This document shows, piece after piece, positions 29,241-37,671 of a stretch of 64,000 bases of DNA. Below the pieces are notes generated by a model. The model ran no database searches and was not told the origin of the DNA. It saw only the letters and a program-made list of their open reading frames with translations. A program made the translations under genes and the position numbers. The stretch's first letter is position 1. The number at the start of each line of letters is the position of its first letter. The stretch comes from Streptomyces sp. Act143 (lineage in GTDB: Bacteria; Actinomycetota; Actinomycetes; Streptomycetales; Streptomycetaceae), in assembly GCF_003143935.1 (NCBI RefSeq), contig NZ_QFRX01000001.1, forward strand, positions 878,071-942,070, read 5' to 3'.

Positions 29241-31031
29241 GCCGGGGACGCGCAGCGTGAAGACGCTTCCGGCGCCGGGCTCGCTCGCCGCCTCCACGGT
29301 GCCGCCGTGCGCGGCCATCAGATGGCGGACGATCGGCAGGCCCAGGCCGCTGCCCCCGGTGCGGCGGCTGCGGGACTTCTCGGCGCGCCAGAAGCGCTCG
29401 AAGACGTGCGGCAGGTCCTCGGCGGCGATGCCGCTGCCGGTGTCGGCGACCTCCAGGACGACGTCGGCGCCGTCGGCACGCGCGGACAGCGTGACCGAGC
29501 CGCCCGCGGGCGTGTGGCGCAGGGCGTTGGAGACGAGGTTGCCGAGCGCCTGCCGCATCCGCACCGGGTCGGCGTCCGACCAGGGCGCGCCCTGGGTGTC
29601 GGTGCGCAGGGCGACACCGGCCGCGTCGGCCGCGACGCGGTGGGCGGCGGCGACCTGGCCGAGCAGTTCACCGACGGCGACGGGTTCGCGGTGCAGCCGC
29701 AGCGTGCCGGCGTCGGCGGCGGCCAGGTCCTGGAGGTCGTCGATGACGCGCTGGAGGACGAGGGCCTCCTCGTGCAGGGAGGTGAGCAGGGCGGTGTCCG
29801 GCTCGACGAGGCCGTCCTTGGTCACCTCCAGCCAGCCGCGGATGTTGGTGAGCGGGCTGCGCAGTTCGTGGGCGATGTCGCTGACCATCGCCTTGCGCTG
29901 CTCCTCCAGGCGTTCGCGGCGTTCGGTCAGCGCGTTGAAGGCGGCGGCGAGGATGCCGGTCTCGTCCCGGGTGGTGACGGGCACCCGCACATGGAGCTCG
30001 GGCGGCTGCCGGGCCGCCTCGGTCAGCGCCCGCAGCGGCCGGACGAGCCGGGTGGCGACCACGACGGTCACGGCGACGGTGACGGCGAGCACCAGCCCGG
30101 CGGCGCCGAAGACCTTGGCCTTGTTGGCCGCGGACATGTCGAAGCGCACGGCGGGGGTGTCGCCGATGCCGAGGAACAGTTCGGCGCGCGGCGCCACGTA
30201 CGGGTCGAGCTGGACCCGGCGCGCGCTGTCCAGGCAGCGCTGTGCGGCGCGGGCGGCCTGGTTCTGGGGCTGGGCGGCGAGCTTGCCGATGCCGTACCGG
30301 GTGGGCAGGTTCCGGTCGCCGACGTCGACGGTCACGAACAGCGGCGGGGTGAAGTCCAGGTGGTGCCGGTCCAGGCAGTCGCGTGCCAGTTCCGACAGCT
30401 GCCCGAGCGCCTTCTCCTCGGTCTGGGTCGGGGAGTTGAGTCTGCCGTCGGCGCACTCCAGGGGCACGTCGTCGTCGTTGCTGAGGGCGGGACGGCCACT
30501 GGGGGTGTCCACGATCGTGGTCACGATGCCGTGGCGGGCGAAGCAGCGCTTCCTGGCCTCGGCCAGCTTGCCGAGCCTGGCACGTTCCTGGGCCGGCAGC
30601 AGATAGGGACCCACCACGCGCGGATCGATGCCGCTGCGCTGTGCCCCGCGGTCGGTGTAGGTGTCCGTGCGCAGCGGGTCGATGGTGGCGGCGGCGCGCG
30701 GCGGCAGGGCGGTGCCCGGTGGTGCGGAGTCGGCGATGGTGGTGCGCTCGGTGGTGGTCAGGGCGATCCGCCGCCCGGTCTTCGCGGACAGCTCCCGTAC
30801 GGTCTTCTCGATGCCCTTCCAGTCGGGGTGGGTGGCGGCGTGGCCGCTGAGCCGGGCCAGGACGTCGGTGTCCTCGGCGAGGACCTGTCCCTGTTCGTCG
30901 CGCAGGGCGCGGGTGGTCGTCTCCACCGCCAGCCACGCGGTCGCCGCCACGGAGCAGACGGCGATCAGGACGGTGGCGACGAGCAGCCGGACCAGCAGCC
31001 GCTTGCGCAGCGGGATACCGGGGCGTCTCAT
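29196..31031 (-). CDS. Membrane sensor histidine kinase with large cysteine-bearing sensor domain
   Basis: The 611-residue kinase has a first membrane helix at about 12-34 (LLVRLLVATVLIAVCSVAAT), an extracytoplasmic domain of about 270 residues, a second helix near 305-328 (AAGLVLAVTVAVTVVVATRL), HAMP, then HisKA (SDIAHELRSPLTNIRGWLE) and HATPase_c (LGNLVSNALRHTP, ADTGSGIA, GGSGLGLPIV). The sensor domain has four cysteines (RKRCFARHG, PLECADG, ARDCLDRHH, AQRCLDSAR) that could form disulfides once exported. The ATG at 31031 overlaps the response regulator stop as ATGA. Signal unknown; the cysteines and the L,D-transpeptidase in the same operon point to an envelope or redox cue. Confidence 0.93.
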   Translation of the reverse strand: MRRPGIPLRKRLLVRLLVATVLIAVCSVAATAWLAVETTTRALRDEQGQVLAEDTDVLARLSGHAATHPDWKGIEKTVRELSAKTGRRIALTTTERTTIADSAPPGTALPPRAAATIDPLRTDTYTDRGAQRSGIDPRVVGPYLLPAQERARLGKLAEARKRCFARHGIVTTIVDTPSGRPALSNDDDVPLECADGRLNSPTQTEEKALGQLSELARDCLDRHHLDFTPPLFVTVDVGDRNLPTRYGIGKLAAQPQNQAARAAQRCLDSARRVQLDPYVAPRAELFLGIGDTPAVRFDMSAANKAKVFGAAGLVLAVTVAVTVVVATRLVRPLRALTEAARQPPELHVRVPVTTRDETGILAAAFNALTERRERLEEQRKAMVSDIAHELRSPLTNIRGWLEVTKDGLVEPDTALLTSLHEEALVLQRVIDDLQDLAAADAGTLRLHREPVAVGELLGQVAAAHRVAADAAGVALRTDTQGAPWSDADPVRMRQALGNLVSNALRHTPAGGSVTLSARADGADVVLEVADTGSGIAAEDLPHVFERFWRAEKSRSRRTGGSGLGLPIVRHLMAAHGGTVEAASEPGAGSVFTLRVPGLAGGASGPGPAPLQ

Positions 31032-31708
31032 CCGCGACCGCCGCTCAGCTTGTACCCGACGCCGAACACCGTCAGCAGCCGCACCGGTCTGCGCGGGTCG
31101 GCCTCGATCTTCCGGCGCAGGTTCATGATGTGGACGTCGACGGCCCGCTCGGTGGACGCCCGGTCGATGCCGCGGGTGCATTCCAGCAACTGCCGCCGGG
31201 AGAAGACGCGTTCGGGCTCGGCGGTCATGGCGAGCAGGATGGCGAACTCGGCGGGCGTGCACTCCACCGTCTCGCCGTCGCAGCGCACCTCGTGCCGCAC
31301 GGGGTCGACGTGCAGCCCGGCCGCCCGAACGGGGGCGGCGCCGCGTCCGCTGCGGCGCAGGACCGTCCGGATCCGCGCCATCAGCTCGCGCGGACTGTAG
31401 GGCTTGGTCATGTAGTCGTCGGCGCCCGTGTCCAGGCCGAGCAGCACGTCGTCCTCGGTGGCCCGGGCCGTGAGCATGAGCACCGGGACGTCGCCCTCCC
31501 GGCGCAGCGCCCGGCACACGCCGAGCCCGTCGAACACGGGCAGCATCAGGTCCAGCACGACCAGGTCGGGCCGCAGCCGCCGCACCGCGTCCAGGGCCGC
31601 TCCGCCGTCGTGGACCACGGTGGCGGTGTGGCCCTCCGCCAGCAGGGAGCGGCGTATGAGTTCGGCCTGCATCTCGTCGTCCTCGGCGACCAGCACATGT
31701 GCGCACAC
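31028..31708 (-). CDS. OmpR-family response regulator
   Basis: The 226-residue regulator has a receiver domain with the acidic pocket VLVAEDDEM, phospho-acceptor in LVVLDLMLPVFDG, switch threonine in LMLTARATEDD and lysine in YMTKPYSPREL. A C-terminal winged helix (about 130-224) ends in RRPVRLLTVFGVGYKLSGG. The GTG at 31708 has AGGA nine bases upstream; earlier in-frame starts would run into the transpeptidase gene. The stop overlaps the kinase start by ATGA, and the L,D-transpeptidase gene ends 19 bases upstream, so the three genes form one operon. Confidence 0.94.
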   Translation of the reverse strand: MCAHVLVAEDDEMQAELIRRSLLAEGHTATVVHDGGAALDAVRRLRPDLVVLDLMLPVFDGLGVCRALRREGDVPVLMLTARATEDDVLLGLDTGADDYMTKPYSPRELMARIRTVLRRSGRGAAPVRAAGLHVDPVRHEVRCDGETVECTPAEFAILLAMTAEPERVFSRRQLLECTRGIDRASTERAVDVHIMNLRRKIEADPRRPVRLLTVFGVGYKLSGGRG

Positions 31709-31727
31709 CCGGCGGATCCTAGACGGC

Positions 31728-32465
31728 TCAGCGGGCGAGGGAATCGTTGTCACCCATCACGACGACCGGGTGCCGGTCGGGGTCCAGGGCCCGGAGCAGT
31801 TCCTTCATGTGCTCCTTGGCGATGCTGACGCAGCCCTGGGTCGGCCCGTCGTGGTCGACGTGGAACCATATGCCGCCGCCGCGCTCCGCACCGAGGGGGC
31901 GGGTCCAGTCCAGCGGGGTGGTGCCGGGCACGCGGTTGTAGTTGATGGCGACGACGTAGTCGAAGGAGCCCGCGAGGGGCTCGCCCCGGGAGCCGGTGCC
32001 GTTCGCGGTGAAGCCGGGGCCCTGGTCGTACGGGAGCCGGGTGCCGGGGTCGCGGAGCCGTCCGCCGGCGTCGGTAAGGGTGAACACGCCGACGGGTGAG
32101 CGCAGATCGCCGACGCGGTGGTGGTCGGTCCAGCCGCGCAGCGCGTTGTGCGCGGGCCAGCTCTCCCCCTCCTGCCAGCCGTGGCCGGTGCGCTCGTAGA
32201 GGACGACCGTGGAGAGCGGGGAGTTCCGGCCGCGGCCGGTGACCACCACGGCCTGCCGGGCGTCGTCGGGCACCTTCGCCCAGGTCTTCGGGCCGAGGCC
32301 GGGCAGTTGCTGCGGGGCCACGTCGAGGGAGACCGGCGGTGCGGGCCGAATCGACGTGGGGGCCGGCGGTCGCGGGGGTTCGGCGGTGGCCGCGGCGCCT
32401 CCCCCGCACCCGGTGAGGACGAGGGAGGCGGCGAGCAGCGCGGCATGCGGTCTGCGAGTGATCAT
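31728..32465 (-). CDS. L,D-transpeptidase (YkuD family) lipoprotein
   Basis: The 245-residue protein has a lipoprotein signal (HAALLAASLVLTGCGGG, lipobox LTGC with Cys near 20), a proline-rich linker and a YkuD catalytic domain. The active-site motif HVDHDGPTQGCVSIAKEH carries the nucleophile C212. Such enzymes form 3-3 peptidoglycan cross-links or attach proteins to the wall, acting outside the membrane. It is the first gene of an operon with the two-component system downstream, an arrangement suggesting that the system senses wall or envelope state and controls this enzyme. ATG 32465. Confidence 0.9.
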   Translation of the reverse strand: MITRRPHAALLAASLVLTGCGGGAAATAEPPRPPAPTSIRPAPPVSLDVAPQQLPGLGPKTWAKVPDDARQAVVVTGRGRNSPLSTVVLYERTGHGWQEGESWPAHNALRGWTDHHRVGDLRSPVGVFTLTDAGGRLRDPGTRLPYDQGPGFTANGTGSRGEPLAGSFDYVVAINYNRVPGTTPLDWTRPLGAERGGGIWFHVDHDGPTQGCVSIAKEHMKELLRALDPDRHPVVVMGDNDSLAR

Positions 32466-32555
32466 GGGTCGACCTTCGCGGACACTTGTTTGGAACTCGT
32501 CAGGTTGCGGCTCGGGTCGTCGCCCCCTTCTCAGGAGCGCTCGGCCGACCCTTCC

Positions 32556-33941
32556 CTAGGGTGCGCTCGGCTTGCCCTGTCCGTACACCCAGGTCTGGAA
32601 CAGACCGTCCAGGTCCTTCCCCGACGCGCGCTCCGCCAGTCGCACGAACTGGGCGGTGGTGCCGTGGCCGTCGCGGTGTCCGGCGGCCCAGGCCCGCAGG
32701 ATCAGGAAGAACGTCCGGTCGCCGACGGCCGTGCGGAGCTTGTGCAGGGCCATGGCGCCGCGGGCGTACACGGGGGTGCCGAAGATGTTCGCGCCGCTGC
32801 CCGGGTCGCCCGGCGGGAACTCCCACAGGCCGTCGCTCGCCGGCCGGGCGTACAGCGCGTCGAAGGTCTTCTGCGCGCTGTCGCCGCCGTGCTGTTCCTC
32901 GTAGAGCCACTCGGCGTAGGTCGCGAAGCCCTCGTTGAGCCAGATGTCCTTCCAGGAGGTGAGGGTGACGGAGTCGCCGAACCACTGGTGGGCGCTCTCG
33001 TGGACGAGGGTCCCGAGGTCGGGTGCCCGGTCGTACACGGGACGCGTCTGGGTCTCCAGCGCGTAGCCGACGTTCGGGGCCCGGTCGACGATCGAACCGG
33101 CGGCCTTGAAGGGGTAGGGCCCGAAGAGCTTGCTCTCCCATTCCAGGACGGACGGCAGTTTCCTCAGCACCGGCGCGGCGGCGCCGGCCTCCCGGGGGTC
33201 GACGGCGTTGTAGACCTGGATGCCGTCGCGGGTGGTGAACTGCTCCACCTTGAACTTCCCGACCGTCGCCGTGGCCAGGTAGGCGGCCATGGGCTCGCTC
33301 TGGCGCCAGCGGAACGTGGTGTACCCGCGCGCGGTGTGCCGGCCGAGCAGGACACCGTTGGCGACGGCGGTGCGGCCGTCGGGGACGGTGATCGTGAAGT
33401 CGTACGACGCCTTGTCCTTGGGGTGGTTGTTCGCCGGGAACCAGGTCATCGCGCCCTGCGGCTCGCCCGCGACGAAGGCGCCGTCGTCGGTGGGGATCCA
33501 GCCGTCGAGCGAGCCGTCCGGGTCGGTGACCGGTGCCGGGGTGCCCCGGTAGGTGACGGTGACGCGGAACCACTGGCCCCGGTGGAGGGCGTGGCGCGGG
33601 GTGACGGTGAGTTCCTGTCCGTCGCGGCTGAAGTCCGCCTTGTCGCGGCCGACCGTGAGGCCGGTGACCTTCAGTCCGTTCAGGTCGAGGTTGAAACGGC
33701 TCAGGTTCTGGCCGGCGCGGGCGGTGAGGACGGCCGTGCCGGAGAGGTGGCGGCCGGCCGGGTCGTAACGGAGGGTCAGATCGTAGTGGTGGACGTGGTA
33801 GCCGCCGTTGCCGGCCAGCGGGAAGTAGGGGTCGCCGACACCGGACGTCCCCGACGACGGGGGTGCCGCGGCGCCGAGCAGGGTGACGAGGGCGACGGGG
33901 ACGGTTCCGAGGACGAAGGCGCGTCTGACGGATCTGGGCAC
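32556..33941 (-). CDS. Secreted M1-family zinc metallopeptidase
   Basis: The 461-residue protein has an export signal (VRRAFVLGTVPVALVTLLGA, cleavage after about residue 26), an N-terminal beta domain of M1 aminopeptidases, and the zinc site H314-E315-x-x-H318 in LVHESAHQWFGDS with the third ligand in LNEGFATYAEWL. The GxMEN-type substrate loop appears as NVGYALETQ. It is about half the size of PepN because the C-terminal helical domain is absent, which is normal for the short extracellular Streptomyces members. GTG 33941 has AGGAG six bases upstream. It converges on no neighbour; the transpeptidase gene follows 90 bases downstream on the same strand. Confidence 0.92.
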   Translation of the reverse strand: MPRSVRRAFVLGTVPVALVTLLGAAAPPSSGTSGVGDPYFPLAGNGGYHVHHYDLTLRYDPAGRHLSGTAVLTARAGQNLSRFNLDLNGLKVTGLTVGRDKADFSRDGQELTVTPRHALHRGQWFRVTVTYRGTPAPVTDPDGSLDGWIPTDDGAFVAGEPQGAMTWFPANNHPKDKASYDFTITVPDGRTAVANGVLLGRHTARGYTTFRWRQSEPMAAYLATATVGKFKVEQFTTRDGIQVYNAVDPREAGAAAPVLRKLPSVLEWESKLFGPYPFKAAGSIVDRAPNVGYALETQTRPVYDRAPDLGTLVHESAHQWFGDSVTLTSWKDIWLNEGFATYAEWLYEEQHGGDSAQKTFDALYARPASDGLWEFPPGDPGSGANIFGTPVYARGAMALHKLRTAVGDRTFFLILRAWAAGHRDGHGTTAQFVRLAERASGKDLDGLFQTWVYGQGKPSAP

Positions 33942-34027
33942 GTGCGCTCCTGCGGTCGAGGGGCGGAAGACGGCTTCACACTAAGGGTGATCTCCGCGGA
34001 ACTCGCCCTGGATCAGGTCAAGTCGTG

Positions 34028-34056
34028 GCGTGCCCGGAGTTACGCTCCGGGCACGC
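34028..34056 (+). promoter_or_regulatory. Perfect hairpin in the DUF488 leader
   Basis: GCGTGCCCGGAG and CTCCGGGCACGC form a perfect 12-base stem around a TTACG loop, ending 25 bases before the GTG at 34082. No U-run follows. It could be an attenuator or an operator; it lies in the 140-base gap between the divergent M1 peptidase and DUF488 genes. Confidence 0.5.
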
Positions 34057-34081
34057 CCCCGACCCCGGAGAGAGGCCCGCC

Positions 34082-34429
34082 GTGAGCATTCGCGTCCGCC
34101 GCGTCTATGAATCGCCCGAGCCCGAGGACGGCGTCCGAGTCCTGGTCGACCGGCTGTGGCCGCGCGGCCTGTCGAAGGACGCGGCCCGGGTGGACGAGTG
34201 GCCCAAGGCCATGACCCCGTCGACCGAGCTGCGCCGCTGGTACCACGCGGGCGAGGGGTCCTACGAGGAGTTCGCCCGCCGGTACGAGGCGGAGCTGGCC
34301 GCACCGGAGGCGTCCGAACTCCTCGATCACGTCCGGGAGTTGGCGGGCAAGGGGACGGTGACGCTGCTGACGGCCGCGAAGGCTCCCGAGGAGAGCCACG
34401 CGGCCGTGCTCGTACAGCTGTTGGGGTGA
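34082..34429 (+). CDS. DUF488 family protein
   Basis: The 115-residue protein reads IRVRRVYESPEPEDGVRVLV then DRLWPRGLSK near the N-terminus, the invariant signature of DUF488 (YeaO-like) proteins. The middle has LRRWYHAGEGSYEEFARRYE, and the end VTLLTAAKAPEESHAAVL. No enzymatic activity is established for the family. I chose GTG 34082, which follows AGAGAGG and matches the family start; a start at 34025 would cross the leader hairpin. It ends 76 bases before the convergent flavoprotein gene, with a perfect palindrome between. Confidence 0.88.
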   Translation: MSIRVRRVYESPEPEDGVRVLVDRLWPRGLSKDAARVDEWPKAMTPSTELRRWYHAGEGSYEEFARRYEAELAAPEASELLDHVRELAGKGTVTLLTAAKAPEESHAAVLVQLLG

Positions 34430-34431
34430 GA

Positions 34432-34451
34432 GGCCGGGCGATCGCCCGGCC
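34432..34451. terminator. 20-base perfect palindrome between convergent genes
   Basis: GGCCGGGCGATCGCCCGGCC starts 3 bases after the DUF488 stop and lies 54 bases from the end of the flavoprotein gene. It is placed for bidirectional termination, though no U-run is present. Confidence 0.5.
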
Positions 34452-34504
34452 GCGGGGCGGCGGGGCCTCCGATCGGATCGCCGCCCGACCGCCCGACCGA
34501 CGCG

Positions 34505-36178
34505 TCAGCCCGTCTGCCGCGCCGCCGCTCGTCCCGCCGCCCGCCCCGAGAACAGGCAGCCGCCCAGGAACGTCCCCTCCAGCGCGTTGTAGCCGTGCAC
34601 GCCGCCGCCACCGAAGCCGGCCACCTCGCCGGCCGCGTACAGGCCCTCGATCGGCGCGCCGTCGGCACCCAGTGCCCGTGAGTCCAGGTCGGTCTGGATG
34701 CCGCCGAGGGTCTTGCGGGTCAGGACGTGCAGCTTGACGCCGATGAGGGGCCCGGCCGCGGGGTCGAGGATGCGGTGCGGGGCGGCGACCCGGCCGAGCT
34801 TGTCGCCGATGTAGCGGCGGGCGTTGCGGATGCCCTGGACCTGGGCGTCCTTGCTGTACGGGTTGGCCATCTGGAGGTCGCGGGCCTCGATCTGGCGCCG
34901 CATGTCGGCCGCGTCGAGGAGCGGCTTGTCGGTGAGGGCGTTCATCTTCTCGACGAGCTCCTCCAGGCCGGGCGCGGACACGAAGTCGGCGCCCTTGCGC
35001 AGGAACGCGTCGACCGGGCCCGGGGCCCCCTTGCCCAGCACCCGCGTCCTGAGGAACCCGACGCGGTCCTTGGCGGTGATGTCGGGGTTCTGCTCGGAGC
35101 CCGACAGCGCGAACTCCTTCTCGATGATCTTCTGGGTGAGGATGAACCAGGAGTGGTCGTACCCGGCGATGTCCTCGGTGGTGCGCAGGTGCTTGAGGGT
35201 GCCGAGGGTGTCGTAGCCGGGCAGGCAGGGGTCGGGCAGCCGGCGGCCGAGGGCGTCGAACCACAGGGAGGACGGGCCGGGCAGGATGCGGATGCCGTGT
35301 CCCGGCCAGATCGGGTCCCAGTTCTGCAGGCCCTCGGTGTAGTGCCACATGCGGTCGCGGTTGACCAGGCGGACGCCGGCCTCGGCGCTGATGTCGAGCA
35401 TGCGGCCGTCGACGTAGGCGGGGACGCCGGTGACCATCTCGGTGGGCGGGGTGCCGAGGCGTGCGGGCCAGTAGCGGCGGACGATGTCGTGGTTGGCGCC
35501 GATGCCGCCGGTGGTGACGACGACGGCCTGGGCGGTGAGTTCGAAGTCGCCGACGCGGTCGCGGTTGGACCGCACGCCGCGGGCGGAACTGTCCTCGGCG
35601 AGGACGGTGCCGCGTACGCCGCGGGCCTGGCCGTCCTCGATGACGAGGGCGTCGACCTGGTGGCGGTGGTGGAAGGTCAGCAGTCCGTCCCGGGCGGCCT
35701 GCTTGGCGTGGTTCACGAAGGGTTCGACGACGCCGGTGCCGGTGCCCCAGGCGATGTGGAAGCGGGGCACGGAGTTGCCGTGGCCGTGGGCGCGCAGGTC
35801 ACCGCGCTCGGCCCAGCCGACGGTGGGCAGGAACGTGATGCCGTGCCCTTCCAGCCAGGACCGCTTCTCACCGGCCGCGAACTCGACGTAGGCGCGGGCC
35901 CAGCGCACCGCCCAGGAGTCCTCGTCGTCGACGCGGTCGAAGCCGGCGCTGCCCTGCCAGTCGTTCCAGGCGAGGTCGAAGGAGTCCCTGATGCCGAGCC
36001 GCCGCTGTTCCGGGGAGTCGACGAGGAACAGCCCGCCGAAGGACCAGAAGGCCTGACCGCCGAGGTTGGCGGCGTTCTCCTGGTCGACGAGCGCGACCCG
36101 GCGGCCCCGGCTGGTCAGTTCGTGCGCGGCGACCAGGCCGGCGAGGCCGGCTCCGACGACGATGACGTCGGCATCCAT
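34505..36178 (-). CDS. FAD-binding dehydrogenase (fumarate reductase/ketosteroid dehydrogenase-like flavoprotein)
   Basis: The 557-residue flavoprotein starts with DADVIVVGAGLAGLVAAHEL, the FAD Rossmann motif, followed by QENAANLGGQAFWSFGGLFL, typical of this soluble flavoprotein group. The C-terminus carries GLYAAGEVAGFGGGGVHGYN and ALEGTFLGGCLFSGR, the second FAD contact seen in 3-ketosteroid dehydrogenase-like proteins. Homologues are usually annotated only as FAD-binding dehydrogenase; the substrate is not known. It lies 16 bases downstream of a TetR gene on the same strand, so the two form an operon under TetR control, read from the palindromic operators at 36827-36861. Confidence 0.88.
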   Translation of the reverse strand: MDADVIVVGAGLAGLVAAHELTSRGRRVALVDQENAANLGGQAFWSFGGLFLVDSPEQRRLGIRDSFDLAWNDWQGSAGFDRVDDEDSWAVRWARAYVEFAAGEKRSWLEGHGITFLPTVGWAERGDLRAHGHGNSVPRFHIAWGTGTGVVEPFVNHAKQAARDGLLTFHHRHQVDALVIEDGQARGVRGTVLAEDSSARGVRSNRDRVGDFELTAQAVVVTTGGIGANHDIVRRYWPARLGTPPTEMVTGVPAYVDGRMLDISAEAGVRLVNRDRMWHYTEGLQNWDPIWPGHGIRILPGPSSLWFDALGRRLPDPCLPGYDTLGTLKHLRTTEDIAGYDHSWFILTQKIIEKEFALSGSEQNPDITAKDRVGFLRTRVLGKGAPGPVDAFLRKGADFVSAPGLEELVEKMNALTDKPLLDAADMRRQIEARDLQMANPYSKDAQVQGIRNARRYIGDKLGRVAAPHRILDPAAGPLIGVKLHVLTRKTLGGIQTDLDSRALGADGAPIEGLYAAGEVAGFGGGGVHGYNALEGTFLGGCLFSGRAAGRAAARQTG

Positions 36179-36194
36179 GGCGACCGTCCCTTCC

Positions 36195-36812
36195 TCATGC
36201 GGTGGTGTGACTGCCGTCGGTCAGCAGTGCGGTGAGCAGTTGCTTGAGCCAGGCCCGGGCGCGTTCCACGTCCCGGTCGAGGAGCAGTTGGGTGGTGACC
36301 CCGTCGTACGCGGCCACCACGGCATGGGCGGCGCCGTCACGGCCGCCCAGCACGGCGGGCAGCTCGGTGTGGCCCCGTGCCCGGGCCAGCCGTTCGGCGA
36401 TCGCCTCGCGCAGCCGCGCACGGTGCTCCAGCAGGGTCTCGGCGACGGCCGGTTCCCGGGCGGCGTGCACCAGGAAGTCCGTCTTCACCAGGAGCCAGTC
36501 CCGGTCGAGGAGCAGCACCTCGGTGACCCGGTCGACGGCGGCGGGCACGTCGAGGTCGGGTCCGTCGAGGGCCAGTGCGCCGGAGACCTGCTCGGCGATC
36601 AGGTCGGCGCGCTGCCGGTAGAGGGCGAAGAACAGCTCGTCCAGGCTGTCGAAGTTCGAGTAGAAGGCGCCCCTGCTGTACCCGGCGGCCTCGCAGACCT
36701 CCTCGATGGAGACCCGCCCGAAGCCCTTGGCGGCGAAGACGGCGAAGGCGGCGTCGAGCAGGTTGGCGCGGGTGCGCACCCGGCGTTTGGTCACGCGCCG
36801 CGCTGTCTCCAT
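36195..36812 (-). CDS. TetR family transcriptional regulator
   Basis: The 205-residue regulator has a basic N-terminus (ARRVTKRRVRTRANLL) and a TetR helix-turn-helix at about 14-60: DAAFAVFAAKGFGRVSIEEV then EAAGYSRGAFYSNF. The ATG at 36812 has GGAGGG six bases upstream. The remaining three-quarters is the ligand-binding domain; the ligand is unknown. It is cotranscribed with the FAD dehydrogenase and divergent from alkB. Two adjacent GATAC-N6-GTATC palindromes sit 16-49 bases upstream of its start, so autoregulation is likely. Confidence 0.92.
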   Translation of the reverse strand: METARRVTKRRVRTRANLLDAAFAVFAAKGFGRVSIEEVCEAAGYSRGAFYSNFDSLDELFFALYRQRADLIAEQVSGALALDGPDLDVPAAVDRVTEVLLLDRDWLLVKTDFLVHAAREPAVAETLLEHRARLREAIAERLARARGHTELPAVLGGRDGAAHAVVAAYDGVTTQLLLDRDVERARAWLKQLLTALLTDGSHTTA

Positions 36813-36826
36813 GACTGCCCTCCGTT

Positions 36827-36861
36827 CGATACGCGAATGTATCCGATACACCGATGTATCG
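36827..36861. promoter_or_regulatory. Tandem TetR operators (GATAC-N6-GTATC twice)
   Basis: GATAC-N6-GTATC occurs at 36828-36843 and again at 36845-36860, exactly 17 bases apart. The second is part of a longer perfect palindrome, CGATACA-CCGA-TGTATCG (36844-36861). The sites lie between the tetR start (36812) and the alkB start (36932). Such spacing suits two regulator dimers bound to neighbouring faces of the DNA, as known for QacR-like members. Confidence 0.7.
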
Positions 36862-36931
36862 AAAGAGCCCTTTTCCCGGCGGGAACTTCTTCAATGGGAA
36901 CATGTTTTCGAATAAGGAGTACGCTGGTTCC

Positions 36932-37561
36932 ATGAGCACGCACCTCCAGTCCTCGCTCTTCGACCAGACCGACCGCCTGAGCCTCGGCCCCCTGGACGGA
37001 GTCACCCGCACCGAGCTCGGCTCCGGCGCCTGGATCGACGTGCTGCCCGGCTGGCTGGCGGGCTCGGACGCCCTGTTCGAACAGCTCGCCGCCGAGGTCC
37101 CCTGGCGCGCCGAGCGACGGAAGATGTACGACAACGTCGTCGCCGTCCCCCGACTGCTCGCGTACTACGGCCGCGGCGAGGCGCTCCCGCACCCGGTGCT
37201 GGCCGAGGCCCGCGAGGCGCTCAGCGCCCACTACGCCGACGAACTGGGCGAGCCCTTCACCACCGCCGGGCTCTGCCACTACCGCGACGGCCGGGACAGC
37301 GTCGCCTGGCACGGCGACCGGATCGGCCGGGGCGCCCGCGAGGACACCATGGTCGCCATCCTCTCGGTCGGCGCGCCCCGCGATCTGCTGCTGCGACCGG
37401 TGCGCGGCGGTTCCGGCACGGTCCGGCGCCCGCTGGGCCACGGCGATCTCATCGTGATGGGCGGCTCCTGCCAGCGGACCTGGGAGCACTGCGTACCGAA
37501 GACCGCACGCGCCGCGGGACCGCGCATCAGCGTCCAGTTCCGCCCGCACGGCGTGCACTGA
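36932..37561 (+). CDS. alkB: Alpha-ketoglutarate-dependent dioxygenase AlkB
   Basis: AlkB directly reverses alkylation damage (1-methyladenine, 3-methylcytosine) using Fe(II) and 2-oxoglutarate. The 209-residue product has the iron ligands H127 and D129 in VAWHGDRIGRG, H186 in TWEHCVPK, and the 2-oxoglutarate arginines in GPRISVQFRPH. AERRKMYDNVVAVPRLLAYY is the usual substrate lid. The ATG at 36932 matches the family start; AAGGAG lies about 12 bases upstream, slightly far, and an ATG at 36902 would give an atypical extension. It shares the TetR operator region with the divergent tetR-flavoprotein operon, so it may be induced together with it. A strong terminator follows. Confidence 0.92.
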   Translation: MSTHLQSSLFDQTDRLSLGPLDGVTRTELGSGAWIDVLPGWLAGSDALFEQLAAEVPWRAERRKMYDNVVAVPRLLAYYGRGEALPHPVLAEAREALSAHYADELGEPFTTAGLCHYRDGRDSVAWHGDRIGRGAREDTMVAILSVGAPRDLLLRPVRGGSGTVRRPLGHGDLIVMGGSCQRTWEHCVPKTARAAGPRISVQFRPHGVH

Positions 37562-37594
37562 GGCGGAGAGGCGGCCGCTTCGGATGCGCGCAGG

Positions 37595-37631
37595 GGGCTG
37601 CCTCCGGCGGACGGTGCCGGAGGCAGCCCTT
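37595..37631 (+). terminator. Terminator hairpin after alkB
   Basis: Perfect 14-base arms GGGCTGCCTCCGGC and GCCGGAGGCAGCCC with a GGACGGT loop, followed by TTCCTC. It starts 34 bases after the alkB stop and ends 41 bases before the acyltransferase start. Confidence 0.75.
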
Positions 37632-37671
37632 CCTCTGTGCCGGGCTGTGCGGCGCCCGCACACTGGAGCAC

